Origin: Bacillota bacterium
GTDB lineage: Bacteria > Bacillota > Clostridia > Peptostreptococcales > Anaerovoracaceae
Assembly (NCBI GenBank): GCA_019420525.1
Contig: JAHZHA010000032.1
Coordinates: 31,641 to 95,640 of the forward strand
Length of the DNA: 64,000 nt
Reading direction: 5' to 3'
The translations under genes and the position numbers were made by a program. Below are positions 33,543 to 42,839 of the stretch, piece by piece. Position 1 is the stretch's first letter, and each line of letters begins with the position of its first letter. The notes below the pieces were generated by a model. That model was not told the origin of the DNA and made no database searches. It saw only the letters and a program-made list of their open reading frames with translations.

Positions 33543-34544
33543 CTACCGTTGGCCATTTTTCCGCCGGTCATTATCATGTAAACTATAAAATATTGCTTTT
33601 GCCTGATACATCTGTCTATCCGCTTCATCTAACTGTTCTTCGATATTACAATGACTATCTCTCCATGATATGCCGACCGAAACGCTTATCCCATCTTTTT
33701 CCATATCCTTTTTCATTGCATCGATTGTTTCACGGAAAGCGTCTTTTTCTAATTCCGTATCTATGATCACAAATTCATCACCGCCTGTGCGGTAGCATCT
33801 TTCCCCAAACACACAGGCGATATAATTTGCTGTACGGCAAATCAGACTATCTCCGGTTCTATGTCCCTTCAGATCATTAACTTGCTTTAACCCGTTCAAG
33901 TCGATAACAGCCACACTCAGCCGCGAAGGTATTTCTTTTTCAAAGTTCTGAATATCAAGGTTAAATTTATTTCGATTGAACAGCCCGGTCAGTGAATCCT
34001 GAAAACTCAATTTTTCTAAAAGCTTAGTCTGTTCTTCAATCCTGCTTTTGTATTCGTCAATGCATTTATGGAGATATTCGTATGTGTGGCGTCCCATTTG
34101 CGTCGGAAAGCCGATATCCTGCTGTGTCATTTCGGAATACGGATTTGAGATATGAATATGGCAGCAACGGGGTATATCATTTTCCCAATGGAAAACAGTC
34201 GTAATACGCTGGTGTACACACAAATAGACATTCGTGGAGGGATCGGTGGCGATCCATGCTCTTCCGGTGCAAATATATACGTCCGGCGAAATATCAATTA
34301 CATCGTATTCTTCGCCCCAGATGCTGCATTTGGGAACCATACCTGCAAATTGCCGAAAAATCGCGGAAATCGTTTCGGTTCCTACATTGTATTCATTTTC
34401 ACCTGCGCCAATCCAACTCATCCTATCATCAAAATGTTCAATAATAGCTTCCACATCATTTTCGCAATAGTGTTTGTAAAGAAAAAAGCTGGTCAGTTCT
34501 CTGACAGTTTGTATTTTTTGATCTTTATCGAGAGATTGCGTCAT
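33543..34544 (-). CDS. Putative diguanylate cyclase with N-terminal NTF2/SnoaL-like domain
   Basis: A 333-residue soluble protein. Residues 1-135 resemble an NTF2/SnoaL-like fold (YCENDVEAIIEHFDDRMSWIG), a coiled linker follows at about 155-180, then a GGDEF domain with DSLTGLFNRNKFN and the intact signature GGDEF at 254-258. The classic RxxD feedback site upstream of GGDEF is absent. It should make cyclic di-GMP in response to a ligand of the N-terminal domain (inference). Codon use and composition look more AT-rich than the neighbours, so it may have been acquired. Ribosome site GGGAGG before ATG 34544. Confidence 0.82.
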   Translation of the reverse strand: MTQSLDKDQKIQTVRELTSFFLYKHYCENDVEAIIEHFDDRMSWIGAGENEYNVGTETISAIFRQFAGMVPKCSIWGEEYDVIDISPDVYICTGRAWIATDPSTNVYLCVHQRITTVFHWENDIPRCCHIHISNPYSEMTQQDIGFPTQMGRHTYEYLHKCIDEYKSRIEEQTKLLEKLSFQDSLTGLFNRNKFNLDIQNFEKEIPSRLSVAVIDLNGLKQVNDLKGHRTGDSLICRTANYIACVFGERCYRTGGDEFVIIDTELEKDAFRETIDAMKKDMEKDGISVSVGISWRDSHCNIEEQLDEADRQMYQAKAIFYSLHDNDRRKNGQR

Positions 34545-34984
34545 CTATTATTCCTCCCTTTTGAGCAGCTTCTGATGGTACTAATATAGATACTGCAACA
34601 ACATCTGAAATGAAAAAGTATCCTCTTCCAAAATATTCAAGTGCAATTTTGTATCCCCAAGGGAAGTGAGGGCTTCAAGAACCGAAAAACTTCAGCTCTA
34701 ATATTGCCCTGTTCATTTAGAACGCAAAGCAGTGCAGCGAGATACGACGCCTTTATTGCCGTGACATTCGTCTGCTGTATAAACTGCCTCAGAATATGGC
34801 TGGTTCCGTGTCAGAAGAAATCCCGAACAAGGCCTATGATTAAAAAGGGAGGTTGTGTTTCGGCACAGCCTCCCTCCTTATTTAATTTATGGTGACAGGT
34901 TCATAAATTGTTCCTGTGGAATGACGGAAAATGCAGACGGGTATTTTTCTATTATACTGAATTTGAGGCACTCTCCATCATTAT
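34545..34984. other. Spacer with possible gene remnants
   Basis: No intact gene is seen. Two short frames have protein-like composition but no start or ribosome site: one ending SSAILYPQGK near 34660 and one ending GSVSEEIPNKAYD near 34842. They may be pieces of decayed genes. The minus-strand terminator at 34842-34874 also lies here. Confidence 0.4.
34842..34874 (-). terminator. Intrinsic terminator of the fba-aminotransferase operon
   Basis: GGGAGG-t-TGTG (34847-34857) pairs with CACA-g-CCTCCC (34864-34874), followed on the minus strand by five T. Confidence 0.8.
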
Positions 34985-36178
34985 CTACTTTCTGGTGAGT
35001 TCTATCACAAAATCCCGGATCTTCATGAGACCGGAAAGAAGTGTTTCCTTGTCTGTTGCATATGCGATGCGGATAAAGCCATCCATTCCGAAAGCTGCCC
35101 CCGGTGCTACAGCGACATGCTTTTCATTGAGAAGCTTCATGGTAAAAGTCGCGCTGTAAGGCTGCTCTTCCTCATCAAACTTATCTCTGAGGCAGGATAT
35201 GTCCAGAAAAAGATAGAACGCACCTTTGGGCTCGATAAAGGATACCTGCGGCAGTTCTTTCCTCAGAAATTCTACCGCTATTTCCATTCTCTCTCTGTAA
35301 GCGTCTACCATCATTGATGTGTAATCGCCGCATGTTCTGAGAGCTTCGACTCCCGCCCACTGCGATACCGTGGAAGGATGAGAGGTTATATGTCCCTGCA
35401 GAGATGTTATCGCTTTCGCGATTTCTTCCGACGTCGCCGTATATCCGATTCTCCATCCGGTCATGGGAATCGACTTGGATAATCCGTTGATGAGAATCGT
35501 CTGCTCCTTTGCTTCCGGAGATATGGATGCCATACTGACAAACTCATCGGCGAAACAGATCCGTTCATATACTTCGTCAGCCATGATATAAATACCTCGG
35601 CGCACGCACACTTCTGCGATATCTGACAATTCTTCCCCGGTATGAACCGTTCCCAAAGGATTGGACGGATTGCATAAAATCAGCATTTTCGTACGTTCCC
35701 CGGCATATTTTTCGATATCAGCCGCGGTAATTTTGAAATCGTTTTCTCTCTTCGTCTCCACGAATACCGGGATACCTCCGCAGATCTTGACGATCTCAGG
35801 ATAGCTGACCCAGTACGGTACCGGAATCAACACCTCATCTTCCGGATTCAGCAGAGTCAGGCAGGTATTTGCGATGCACTGTTTCGCTCCATTCGATACG
35901 ACAATCTGATCGATATTATAATGTACACCATTTTCCTCTTTCAGTTTGCGGCAGATCTGTTTTCTCAGCTCCACCAGTCCTGGCACCTTATCATATCTGG
36001 TCTTATTTGCTTCCATCGCCCGGACTGCGCCTTCTTTTGCAGCCTCCGGCGTATTGAAGTCAGGTTCTCCCACACTGAGGTTGATCACATCGATTCCTTC
36101 ATCCATCATCGCGAGGACACGAGCATTGATAGACACCGTGCCTGAAGGAACGATATTCTTTACTCTGTCTGATAACAT
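34985..36178 (-). CDS. Class I aminotransferase (aspartate aminotransferase type)
   Basis: A 397-residue fold-type I PLP enzyme of the AspB subgroup. It shows VINLSVGEPDFNTP, the substrate loop NPSNPLGTV, MADEVYERI, and the PLP-lysine motif NGLSKSIPMTGWRIGY. It probably uses aspartate or alanine with 2-oxoglutarate; specificity cannot be read directly. It follows fba after nine bases, so the two form an operon linking glycolysis and amino-acid metabolism. Confidence 0.88.
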   Translation of the reverse strand: MLSDRVKNIVPSGTVSINARVLAMMDEGIDVINLSVGEPDFNTPEAAKEGAVRAMEANKTRYDKVPGLVELRKQICRKLKEENGVHYNIDQIVVSNGAKQCIANTCLTLLNPEDEVLIPVPYWVSYPEIVKICGGIPVFVETKRENDFKITAADIEKYAGERTKMLILCNPSNPLGTVHTGEELSDIAEVCVRRGIYIMADEVYERICFADEFVSMASISPEAKEQTILINGLSKSIPMTGWRIGYTATSEEIAKAITSLQGHITSHPSTVSQWAGVEALRTCGDYTSMMVDAYRERMEIAVEFLRKELPQVSFIEPKGAFYLFLDISCLRDKFDEEEQPYSATFTMKLLNEKHVAVAPGAAFGMDGFIRIAYATDKETLLSGLMKIRDFVIELTRK

Positions 36179-36187
36179 TTTCTTCCT

Positions 36188-37111
36188 CTACTTTTTCCAT
36201 CCGAGAACGTCAGTGATTTTGTGAGAAACCATTCTTCTGATTGCGTCTCTTGCCGGTCCAAGATATTTTCTCGGATCAAAGTCAGCTGGATGCTCTGTCA
36301 GATAACGGCGGATTTCCGCTGTCATCGCCAGCCGCAGGTCGGTGTCGATATTGACTTTACAGATTCCATACTTGGTAGCAGTGCGAATCATCTCTTCCGG
36401 AACTCCCTGCGCGCCCGGAATCTGTCCACCATATTCGTTGCAACGCGCCACGAACTCAGGAAGTACTGTGGATGCTCCGTGGAGGACCAGCGGCGTATCC
36501 GGAATCAGCCGATGTATTTCCTGAAGTCTCTCAAAGTCCAGATACGGTTCCCCTTTGAATTTATAGGCGCCGTGGCTCGTTCCGATAGCGATGGCCAGAG
36601 AATCGACACCTGTACGCTCCACAAACTCTGCCGCTTCTGCCGGATCGGTAAATGTCGCAGAACGGGCATCGACGCTGATATTATCTTCGACTCCCGCCAG
36701 TTTTCCGAGTTCTGCTTCCACGACGACACCGTGGGCGTGAGCATATTCTACCACCTGCTTCGTCAGTGCGATATTCTCTTCAAACTCGTGTTTTGAACCA
36801 TCGATCATGACAGAAGTAAACCCGCTATCGACACAGCTCTTACAGATCTCAAAATCTTCTCCGTGGTCCAGATGAAGAGCTATGTCGAGTCCAGTATCGA
36901 GAATCGCTGCTTCTACCAGTTTCATCAGATATGCTGGCTTCGCATATTTTCTCGCTCCCGCGGAAACCTGGAGAATCAGCGGAGCCTGCTCCTCCTTTAC
37001 CGCATCTACAATTCCCTGGATGATTTCCATATTGTTTACATTGAACGCTCCCACCGCATAATCTGCATTGAGGGCCTTTTCAAACATTTCTTTCGTCGTA
37101 ACAAGTGCCAT
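36188..37111 (-). CDS. fba: Class II fructose-bisphosphate aldolase
   Basis: A 307-residue zinc-dependent aldolase that splits fructose 1,6-bisphosphate. Metal and substrate motifs: HLDHGEDFEICKSCVDSGF near residue 80, FTSVMIDGS, AELGKLAGVEDN near 134, IGTSHGAYKF and VLHGASTV. Ribosome site AGGAGG before ATG 37111. First gene of the operon with the aminotransferase; promoter at 37202-37230. Confidence 0.93.
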   Translation of the reverse strand: MALVTTKEMFEKALNADYAVGAFNVNNMEIIQGIVDAVKEEQAPLILQVSAGARKYAKPAYLMKLVEAAILDTGLDIALHLDHGEDFEICKSCVDSGFTSVMIDGSKHEFEENIALTKQVVEYAHAHGVVVEAELGKLAGVEDNISVDARSATFTDPAEAAEFVERTGVDSLAIAIGTSHGAYKFKGEPYLDFERLQEIHRLIPDTPLVLHGASTVLPEFVARCNEYGGQIPGAQGVPEEMIRTATKYGICKVNIDTDLRLAMTAEIRRYLTEHPADFDPRKYLGPARDAIRRMVSHKITDVLGWKK

Positions 37112-37201
37112 AAGATCAACCTCCTTTTATACAGGTACAGCCGTTTCCAACTCAGCGGAACCGCCGTCCTTCTGCATCCGCCGGGACACAGTTCCGACAT
37201 A

Positions 37202-37230
37202 ATTTTACTATATTGCGGGAAATCTGTAAA
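37202..37230 (-). promoter_or_regulatory. Sigma-A promoter of fba
   Basis: Minus-strand TTTACA (37230-37225), 17-base spacer, TAAAAT (37207-37202). Confidence 0.7.
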
Positions 37231-37251
37231 TAACAGCACCTTTCCGTTTTC

Positions 37252-37280
37252 TTGCCTGCCGGCAGGAAAGCTGATAAAAT
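37252..37280 (+). promoter_or_regulatory. Sigma-A promoter of rdgB-yihY with palindrome in the spacer
   Basis: TTGCCT (37252-37257), 17-base spacer, TAAAAT (37275-37280). A perfect 12-bp palindrome, CCTGCCGGCAGG (37255-37266), overlaps the -35 and spacer. The leader then holds an 8-bp hairpin (37291-37298 with 37307-37314). Confidence 0.65.
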
Positions 37281-37361
37281 ATAAGAATCCTGCAGATGTG
37301 AAACAGCATCTGCACATCACGAAGAATTCCATCCGGATCTTCAAAACACAGAGGTTTGAAT

Positions 37362-37988
37362 ATGAATAAGAATACAATTGACTGTGCAAAAGACAGCGTG
37401 ATCGTTGCTGCTACCGGCAACCGTCACAAAATCATCGAAATCGAAGCTATTACAAAGCTTTTCGGTATGAATGTGATCCCGAAGAGTGAAACTTCCGCTG
37501 CGGAACTGGAAGTAGAAGAAACAGGAACCACTTTCGAGGAAAACTCCCGGATTAAAGCGGAAGCCATTATGAGAGCCACGGGTATGCCAGCTATTGCTGA
37601 CGATTCCGGCCTGTCCGTCAGGGCGCTGGACGGAGCCCCGGGAGTTTACTCCGCCAGATTTGCCGGCGAAAATGCGTCCGATGAAGAAAATAATGAAAAA
37701 CTTTTGAAACTGATGCAGAATGTCCCAGATGACCGCAGACAGGCCGAATTCGTATCGGTAATTACCCTGATATATCCCGACGGCCGCGTCTTCACCGCCC
37801 GGGGGGAATGTCCCGGAACGATCCGGCGCAGCCCGGAAGGCACAAACGGTTTCGGCTATGATCCTCTCTTTGAGCCCCGCGGATATTCTGTCACTTATGC
37901 GCAGCTATCGTCAGAAGAGAAAAACAGAATCAGCCACCGCGCAAAAGCCCTGGAAATGCTGAGACAGCAGCTGACATCGGAGGACTGA
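37362..37988 (+). CDS. rdgB: XTP/dITP diphosphatase (RdgB/HAM1)
   Basis: A 208-residue house-cleaning pyrophosphatase that removes XTP, dITP and ITP from the nucleotide pool. Family motifs: VAATGNRHKIIEI at the start, TGTTFEENSRIKA, IADDSGLSVRALDGAPGVYS, GTNGFGYDPLF and ISHRAKAL. Start ATG 37362, with AGAGG eight bases upstream, is chosen over TTG 37356. Cotranscribed with the membrane protein gene four bases downstream. Confidence 0.93.
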   Translation: MNKNTIDCAKDSVIVAATGNRHKIIEIEAITKLFGMNVIPKSETSAAELEVEETGTTFEENSRIKAEAIMRATGMPAIADDSGLSVRALDGAPGVYSARFAGENASDEENNEKLLKLMQNVPDDRRQAEFVSVITLIYPDGRVFTARGECPGTIRRSPEGTNGFGYDPLFEPRGYSVTYAQLSSEEKNRISHRAKALEMLRQQLTSED

Positions 37989-37992
37989 GATC

Positions 37993-38829
37993 TTGCGCAG
38001 AAAAATATTTTACAAATCCCTGTCACTGATAAAACGCCTTCAGGATCCCTACTATCAGGGAGCCGCGGCGGAACTGGGATTTTACTTCATATTTTCCATT
38101 GTGCCGATCATCACAATTCTGACTCAGATACTGGGCTACGCCGGTGTGACGGGTATCTTTTCCGATCTGCTGGATACCGCTTTTACCAGCAACGGTTTTC
38201 TCGCTTCCTTTTTGCGTTCTTTTGAGAATACACTTTCCGGCGGAATCAATCTGGTATTCATCATCGGTGCGCTTTGGGCTTCATCGAAAATCGAATTTTC
38301 TCTGATCCGTATTTCCAATTATACTTATAGAATCGACAACGGAAATCAGATCACCGGCTATTTTAAAGTGCGGCTTCGGGCAGTTCTGACTGTGGCGCTT
38401 CTGATTCTTCTGATCTTTATCAGCCTGCTGGTACTCGTATACGGAAATACCATCGCATCGCTGCTGACAGATACCCTCAGCGAATATTTCAACATCGATT
38501 TCCAGATCGATAAAATCTATCTGATTCTGCGCTGGCCTATTACATTCATCGTCTATTTCCTATTTATCGCGGTCAATTATACGATTCTTCCCAGCAAAAA
38601 AATTCCGTTGCGCCATACACTGCCGGGCAGTCTGTTCGCTTCCGTAGGCATCATTCTGCTGAGTATGGGATATCAGATTTATGTCTCATATTTTTCGACG
38701 ATCAACCTGATTTACGGAAGTTTGGCGGCGATTATCGCCCTGCTTCTCTGGTTTTACTGGCTTAGCTACATTCTGCTGGTAGGCCTGATTCTAAACGCCG
38801 TTTGGTTTGACGATACCACCGGCACATAG
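37993..38829 (+). CDS. YihY/BrkB family membrane protein
   Basis: A 278-residue integral membrane protein of the YihY/UPF0761 family (once misnamed RNase BN) with about six hydrophobic helices. The family stretches AAELGFYFIFSIVPIITIL near residue 20 and PGSLFASVGIILLS near 208 are clear, and the last helix reads YGSLAAIIALLLWFYW. Function is unsettled. The start is TTG 37993, with GGAGG nine bases upstream inside the end of rdgB. Confidence 0.88.
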   Translation: MRRKIFYKSLSLIKRLQDPYYQGAAAELGFYFIFSIVPIITILTQILGYAGVTGIFSDLLDTAFTSNGFLASFLRSFENTLSGGINLVFIIGALWASSKIEFSLIRISNYTYRIDNGNQITGYFKVRLRAVLTVALLILLIFISLLVLVYGNTIASLLTDTLSEYFNIDFQIDKIYLILRWPITFIVYFLFIAVNYTILPSKKIPLRHTLPGSLFASVGIILLSMGYQIYVSYFSTINLIYGSLAAIIALLLWFYWLSYILLVGLILNAVWFDDTTGT

Positions 38830-38866
38830 TTGAAAGCGCCGTTCTTCGAGAAAACAAATCCTGATA

Positions 38867-38918
38867 AAAATCCCCGCGGCACTGCTTTTGATTTCAGAAG
38901 CAGTGCCGCGGGGATTTT
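38867..38918. terminator. Bidirectional terminator between yihY and antiporter genes
   Basis: A perfect 21-bp inverted repeat (38867-38887 with 38898-38918), GC-rich inside with A/T ends on both sides; serves both convergent genes. Confidence 0.9.
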
Positions 38919-39032
38919 ATTTTCAGCGCACATAGAATGACATCCCGCGCAACCATTTAATATTGTATCCGTTCTTTAAAACCCGGACAGTCTGTACTGC
39001 CCTAAATCTCTCACAAACATCCTTTCCTGGAC

Positions 39033-40484
39033 TTACAGGAAGAACACCAATGTGTCGATGATAAATACCGGAATGAGAATACATACAGACCATGCCATAT
39101 ATCCGAAGAAACTCGGCATTTTAATTTTATTTTCTTCAGAGATAGACTTGACCATGAAGTTCGGAGCATTACCGATATACGTATTCGCACCCATGAAGAC
39201 AGCACCTGCGGAAATCGCCTCCAGCATCAGCTGTGATACCGAACCGACTGTCGTCTCGATACCTGCCTGGCCCAGCGCACCTGCAGTCTGGAGGAATACC
39301 AGATAGGTCGGCGTATTGTCCAGGAAGGAGGAGAGAATACCTGTACACCAGAACAGCTGCCACGGCTGATCGATGCCCAGTTCCCCACCGTGCACTTTCA
39401 GGAGAGCCAGCGCCGGAATCATCGTGATGAAGATACCGATGAAGAGCTTAGCCACTTCAGCGATCGGACCATAGCTGAATTCATTGAGTGCTCTTGTGGA
39501 TTTTTTCGTGGTCTTAAGCGACAGGAAGCATGCCAAGAGAATTAGAACGATTTCAACGATCGTAGCATATGGGAACACGATAGCATCATAGATATGAACG
39601 CCTGCGCCATCCGCGAAGAAATCGAACATCTTCGGGAGCACGCCACTGGCGATAACGCCCAGAATGATCATCGCAATAAAGATGATGTTGTGAGCTCCTT
39701 CGATGCGGATCGGTTCTTTTGTCGAATTGCCCACCGCATCCTGCGGAGATCTCCCTGCTGCGATTTCTTTTTTATAGAAATAGCGGTCGATCAAAGCGAA
39801 TACCACAAAGAGGATTACCATATTAAACAGCAGAATCGGCAGCAGATGGAACGTCCATGTGAAGGAAATACCTCTCTGGAATCCCATGAACAGCGGAGGA
39901 TCTCCCAGCGGTGTCAGACATCCGCCCATATTGGCCACGAGGAAAATGAAGAATACGATAATGTGGACTTTCTTTTCTCTCCAGGCATTGGCGCGGATCA
40001 CAGGTCTGATCAGGAGCATGGCAGCTCCGGTGGTTCCAATCCAGCTGGCCAGAACGGTGCCGATCAGCAGGAGAATTACGTTGACTTTTGTCGTACCCAC
40101 AAGAGTTCCTTTCAGAGCGATGCCTCCGGCTACCACAAAGAGGCCAAGAAGCAACACGATAAACGGAACGTAGTCGAGGAGCACCGATTCAAGCAGTCTG
40201 TACAGAGCCTCTCCCGGGCCATATGCTACGGCGAACGGAATGACGAACACAGCTGACCATGCCAGAGCCACCCAAAGCATATTTTTCTCCCACCATTCCG
40301 GTTTTACGAGAGGAAATATGGCGATAGACAGCAGCATGCCCACAAACGGAATGATGCTCCAGACAGGCAGAGCCGCGCTGACAGCGTCGTGTGCAGCATG
40401 ACCATCCGTACTGGCGAAGACTGCCGGCGCACTCAGAAGAAACAGACAGAGCGCACTCAAAAGCATTTTCATAATCTTTTTCAT
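39033..40484 (-). CDS. NhaD-type Na+/H+ antiporter
   Basis: A 483-residue polytopic membrane protein of the NhaD/ion transporter superfamily, exchanging Na+ for H+ across the membrane. An N-terminal cleavable signal (MKKIMKMLLSALCLFLLSA) is followed by about a dozen helices. Family stretches include SWIGTTGAAMLLIRP, NMGGCLTPLGDPPLFMGF and SFLDNTPTYLVFL, with polar Asp, Asn and Thr residues in helices. Start at 40484 after AAGGGTG; the frame upstream lacks a ribosome site. Single-gene unit with a strong promoter. Confidence 0.88.
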   Translation of the reverse strand: MKKIMKMLLSALCLFLLSAPAVFASTDGHAAHDAVSAALPVWSIIPFVGMLLSIAIFPLVKPEWWEKNMLWVALAWSAVFVIPFAVAYGPGEALYRLLESVLLDYVPFIVLLLGLFVVAGGIALKGTLVGTTKVNVILLLIGTVLASWIGTTGAAMLLIRPVIRANAWREKKVHIIVFFIFLVANMGGCLTPLGDPPLFMGFQRGISFTWTFHLLPILLFNMVILFVVFALIDRYFYKKEIAAGRSPQDAVGNSTKEPIRIEGAHNIIFIAMIILGVIASGVLPKMFDFFADGAGVHIYDAIVFPYATIVEIVLILLACFLSLKTTKKSTRALNEFSYGPIAEVAKLFIGIFITMIPALALLKVHGGELGIDQPWQLFWCTGILSSFLDNTPTYLVFLQTAGALGQAGIETTVGSVSQLMLEAISAGAVFMGANTYIGNAPNFMVKSISEENKIKMPSFFGYMAWSVCILIPVFIIDTLVFFL

Positions 40485-40562
40485 ACTAAACACCCTTCTA
40501 CAAACAATTGAGATAAGACCAAAAATAGAATGAATTGACAGCATTTGTCTCATTCAACTTCT

Positions 40563-40590
40563 ATTTTAAAGCATTTTTTTCCCGTGTCAA
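40563..40590 (-). promoter_or_regulatory. Sigma-A promoter of the antiporter gene
   Basis: Minus-strand TTGACA (40590-40585), 16-base spacer, TAAAAT (40568-40563). Confidence 0.75.
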
Positions 40591-40659
40591 TCTTTTGTCC
40601 ATCGATACTTTTTTAACTATAATTACCGATTAAAGTTGATTTTATATCCTTTCAGCCGA

Positions 40660-40697
40660 AAAAAATGCGGTGTTTCGTATAACCGACGAAACACCGC
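40660..40697 (-). terminator. Intrinsic terminator of the aminotransferase-hypothetical operon
   Basis: A perfect 12-bp stem (40667-40678 with 40686-40697) followed by seven T on the minus strand. Confidence 0.88.
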
Positions 40698-40745
40698 CAC
40701 AGTCGGCTCTGTTGAAGCATCATGATTTTTCTATATGCTACTCTG

Positions 40746-41375
40746 TCAAGCCTCTGCTATTTTCTTCAAAACTTCCGTATCGATACCTGTAATTCCCGCG
40801 ATAAACGGAATGTCCAGTTCTTTTTTCTGCCGCATCTGCATATAAATCGTAAGCCCCTGATCCTGAGTTATGACGCCATTCTCCATGCAGAAATTGATAT
40901 AACATGCCGCATCCTCTACAGGACCGCTGCCGATATCGAGTTCCCCGTCAGGATCAAACCCTTTTATGATCTCATTGATCAGATCACAGAGAGCCAACCG
41001 CACTAGGCTGGCGCGCACATAATCTTCCGGTTCGATTGCCTTGAAAGCAAACTCGTTCTTATTCTCTATCTGGTAGATAGGAATTCCAGTAAAATATGCT
41101 ATCTTGCTGTCCGCCATCGGTACATGGTTTTTGCCGTCAAACCACTTTTCTTTCTCTTCCGGCGTGATGATCTGGGCGACCGTGCAGAAATGAACAGCTT
41201 TCTCATATTTATTCTGGTCGACCTCGGGACTCCTTCCGGCAGCCGGATCAGTCTCCGGCATATTTCTGTAATCGCACAAAGATTTTCTGCACATCTGATC
41301 GATATTGATATATTTTACAACAGTTCTATAATTGCTGTTTTTTCTCTTCTTCTTTTTCGTATTTTTACCTGCCAT
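40746..41375 (-). CDS. Protein of unknown function
   Basis: A 209-residue soluble protein that I do not recognise. It starts with a strongly basic stretch (MAGKNTKKKKRKNSNYRTVV), then a mixed domain with several Cys residues (MCRKSLCDYRNMPETDP, HFCTVAQIITPEEKEKWF, CYINFCMENGVI). Nothing suggests membrane or secretion signals. The segment VITQDQGLTIYMQMRQKKELDI looks helical. The basic N-terminus could bind nucleic acid. It lies 82 bases downstream of an aminotransferase gene and ends at a strong terminator, so it is probably the second gene of that operon. Confidence 0.7.
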   Translation of the reverse strand: MAGKNTKKKKRKNSNYRTVVKYINIDQMCRKSLCDYRNMPETDPAAGRSPEVDQNKYEKAVHFCTVAQIITPEEKEKWFDGKNHVPMADSKIAYFTGIPIYQIENKNEFAFKAIEPEDYVRASLVRLALCDLINEIIKGFDPDGELDIGSGPVEDAACYINFCMENGVITQDQGLTIYMQMRQKKELDIPFIAGITGIDTEVLKKIAEA

Positions 41376-41457
41376 AATTATTCGTCTTTCTTCCGTCTCT
41401 ATCCGGCTCCGCCGGGGGATTTCATGTACATCTGTCGGCGCGGCCGATACAGAATTT

Positions 41458-42702
41458 TTAACCGTTTACTTTTTTTATTGCCTCAGCGATTTTAGCCGGA
41501 ACCATACGGCATGCTTCTTCGCTGATAGCCGAAATAGCGATCCGTATTCCTCCTCCGATGGCGATGGCGAAAATATTCTCTTTCTGGAGTTCTTCATTGA
41601 CAGCATCATCGTTTTCGCACGGAATCGTGATGAAGAATCCTGCGTTGAACGGACATGTCTTCAGCCCTGCCTCCTGTGCCGCTTCTGCAAAAGCCCTGCA
41701 TCTCGCAGACAGAAGATCTTCGTATTTCTTTCTCTCTTCAAAGACTTTCTGAAGAAGCTTTTCATCCGCGAACACTTTAGCGATAGCTGCCTGGCCTGCT
41801 CTCACGGAGTTCGACCAGGAACCCCTGCTGGAAAAAGATGTAACCCTCTTGAATTCCGCCGCAATTTCCGGATTCTGCGTGATGCATAACATCGCTCCCG
41901 TACGGAGGCCATAGAAAGTGAATCCTTTCGACGCACTGAATCCGATCACCGTCAGGATATTATCCGGCATATTTCCGAATTTCGGAAGAAACTCTCTCGC
42001 TTTATCTGAATCTCCGGCAAAATCGATATAGGCGATATCGAGAAAGAACGTGATTTTCTTTCCAGGCACAGCACATTCTTTCAGCACATCGACAATTCTG
42101 TCCCACGTTTCATTGGAAGGACTGTAACCCGTCGGATTGTGCGCCGGTGCATTGAAAAGAATGACAATTCTGTCCTGTTCCTCCAGAATCTCCTTGATTT
42201 TTTCACGAAACGCATGGAAGTTAAACTGATCATTTTCATCAAACATCTCGTATGTCGAAATTCTGCGGCCGATCTCCGATGCGATGACCTGATACGGGCT
42301 CCAGTGCCAGTTGGAAGTCAGAACTCTGTCTCCCGGTCTTGAATAATTGGAAATCACATTCCGGATAGACCCCGTCCCGCCCGGCGTGGCACAGGCTTCG
42401 ATATATCCCTCCGGCATATAATTGCCAAAAACGACCGTCTTTATGACATTGAGATATTCCGTCGTGCCTGCGATAGGCGCATATTCCGCAAATTCCTGCG
42501 GCGTCATACTCTTCAGAACGTCAACCATGGACGACAGGACGATAAGTTCGCCGTCATCGTCGAGAAGAGCTCCGATCGTAGCATTTACCACTTTATCTTT
42601 TCCATATTTTTCCACTGCTTTTTTCGCCAGCTGACTGATTCCGAAAATCTTGTCTTTACCGGTGATTTCCCGTCCGTTGCCCTCTGCAAAAATATATTCC
42701 AT
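41458..42702 (-). CDS. Class I aminotransferase (aspartate/aromatic type)
   Basis: A 414-residue fold-type I PLP enzyme. It has NAPAHNPTGYSPS, FFLDIAYIDFAGD and the PLP-lysine motif GFSASKGFTFYGLRTGAM, and the C-terminal Arg region GGGIRIAISA for the substrate carboxylate. The pattern is nearer to the aspartate/tyrosine aminotransferase group than to the AspB enzyme at 34985. A role in aromatic amino-acid synthesis would fit the aro genes but is not shown. Ribosome site AGAGGAG before ATG 42702. Confidence 0.85.
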   Translation of the reverse strand: MEYIFAEGNGREITGKDKIFGISQLAKKAVEKYGKDKVVNATIGALLDDDGELIVLSSMVDVLKSMTPQEFAEYAPIAGTTEYLNVIKTVVFGNYMPEGYIEACATPGGTGSIRNVISNYSRPGDRVLTSNWHWSPYQVIASEIGRRISTYEMFDENDQFNFHAFREKIKEILEEQDRIVILFNAPAHNPTGYSPSNETWDRIVDVLKECAVPGKKITFFLDIAYIDFAGDSDKAREFLPKFGNMPDNILTVIGFSASKGFTFYGLRTGAMLCITQNPEIAAEFKRVTSFSSRGSWSNSVRAGQAAIAKVFADEKLLQKVFEERKKYEDLLSARCRAFAEAAQEAGLKTCPFNAGFFITIPCENDDAVNEELQKENIFAIAIGGGIRIAISAISEEACRMVPAKIAEAIKKVNG

Positions 42703-42748
42703 GTAAAATGCTCCTCTGTTTTATCTGACTTTAGAAATTACATACGAT

Positions 42749-42777
42749 ATTATATTATTTTGCATTTTCGTTATCAA
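42749..42777 (-). promoter_or_regulatory. Sigma-A promoter of the aminotransferase gene
   Basis: Minus-strand TTGATA (42777-42772), 17-base spacer, TATAAT (42754-42749). Confidence 0.8.
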
Positions 42778-42839
42778 GGCGAAAAAAGAATTTTCATCTG
42801 GCATACAAAAATTCCGGCCGAAAAGACGCGGCTTTTCCC

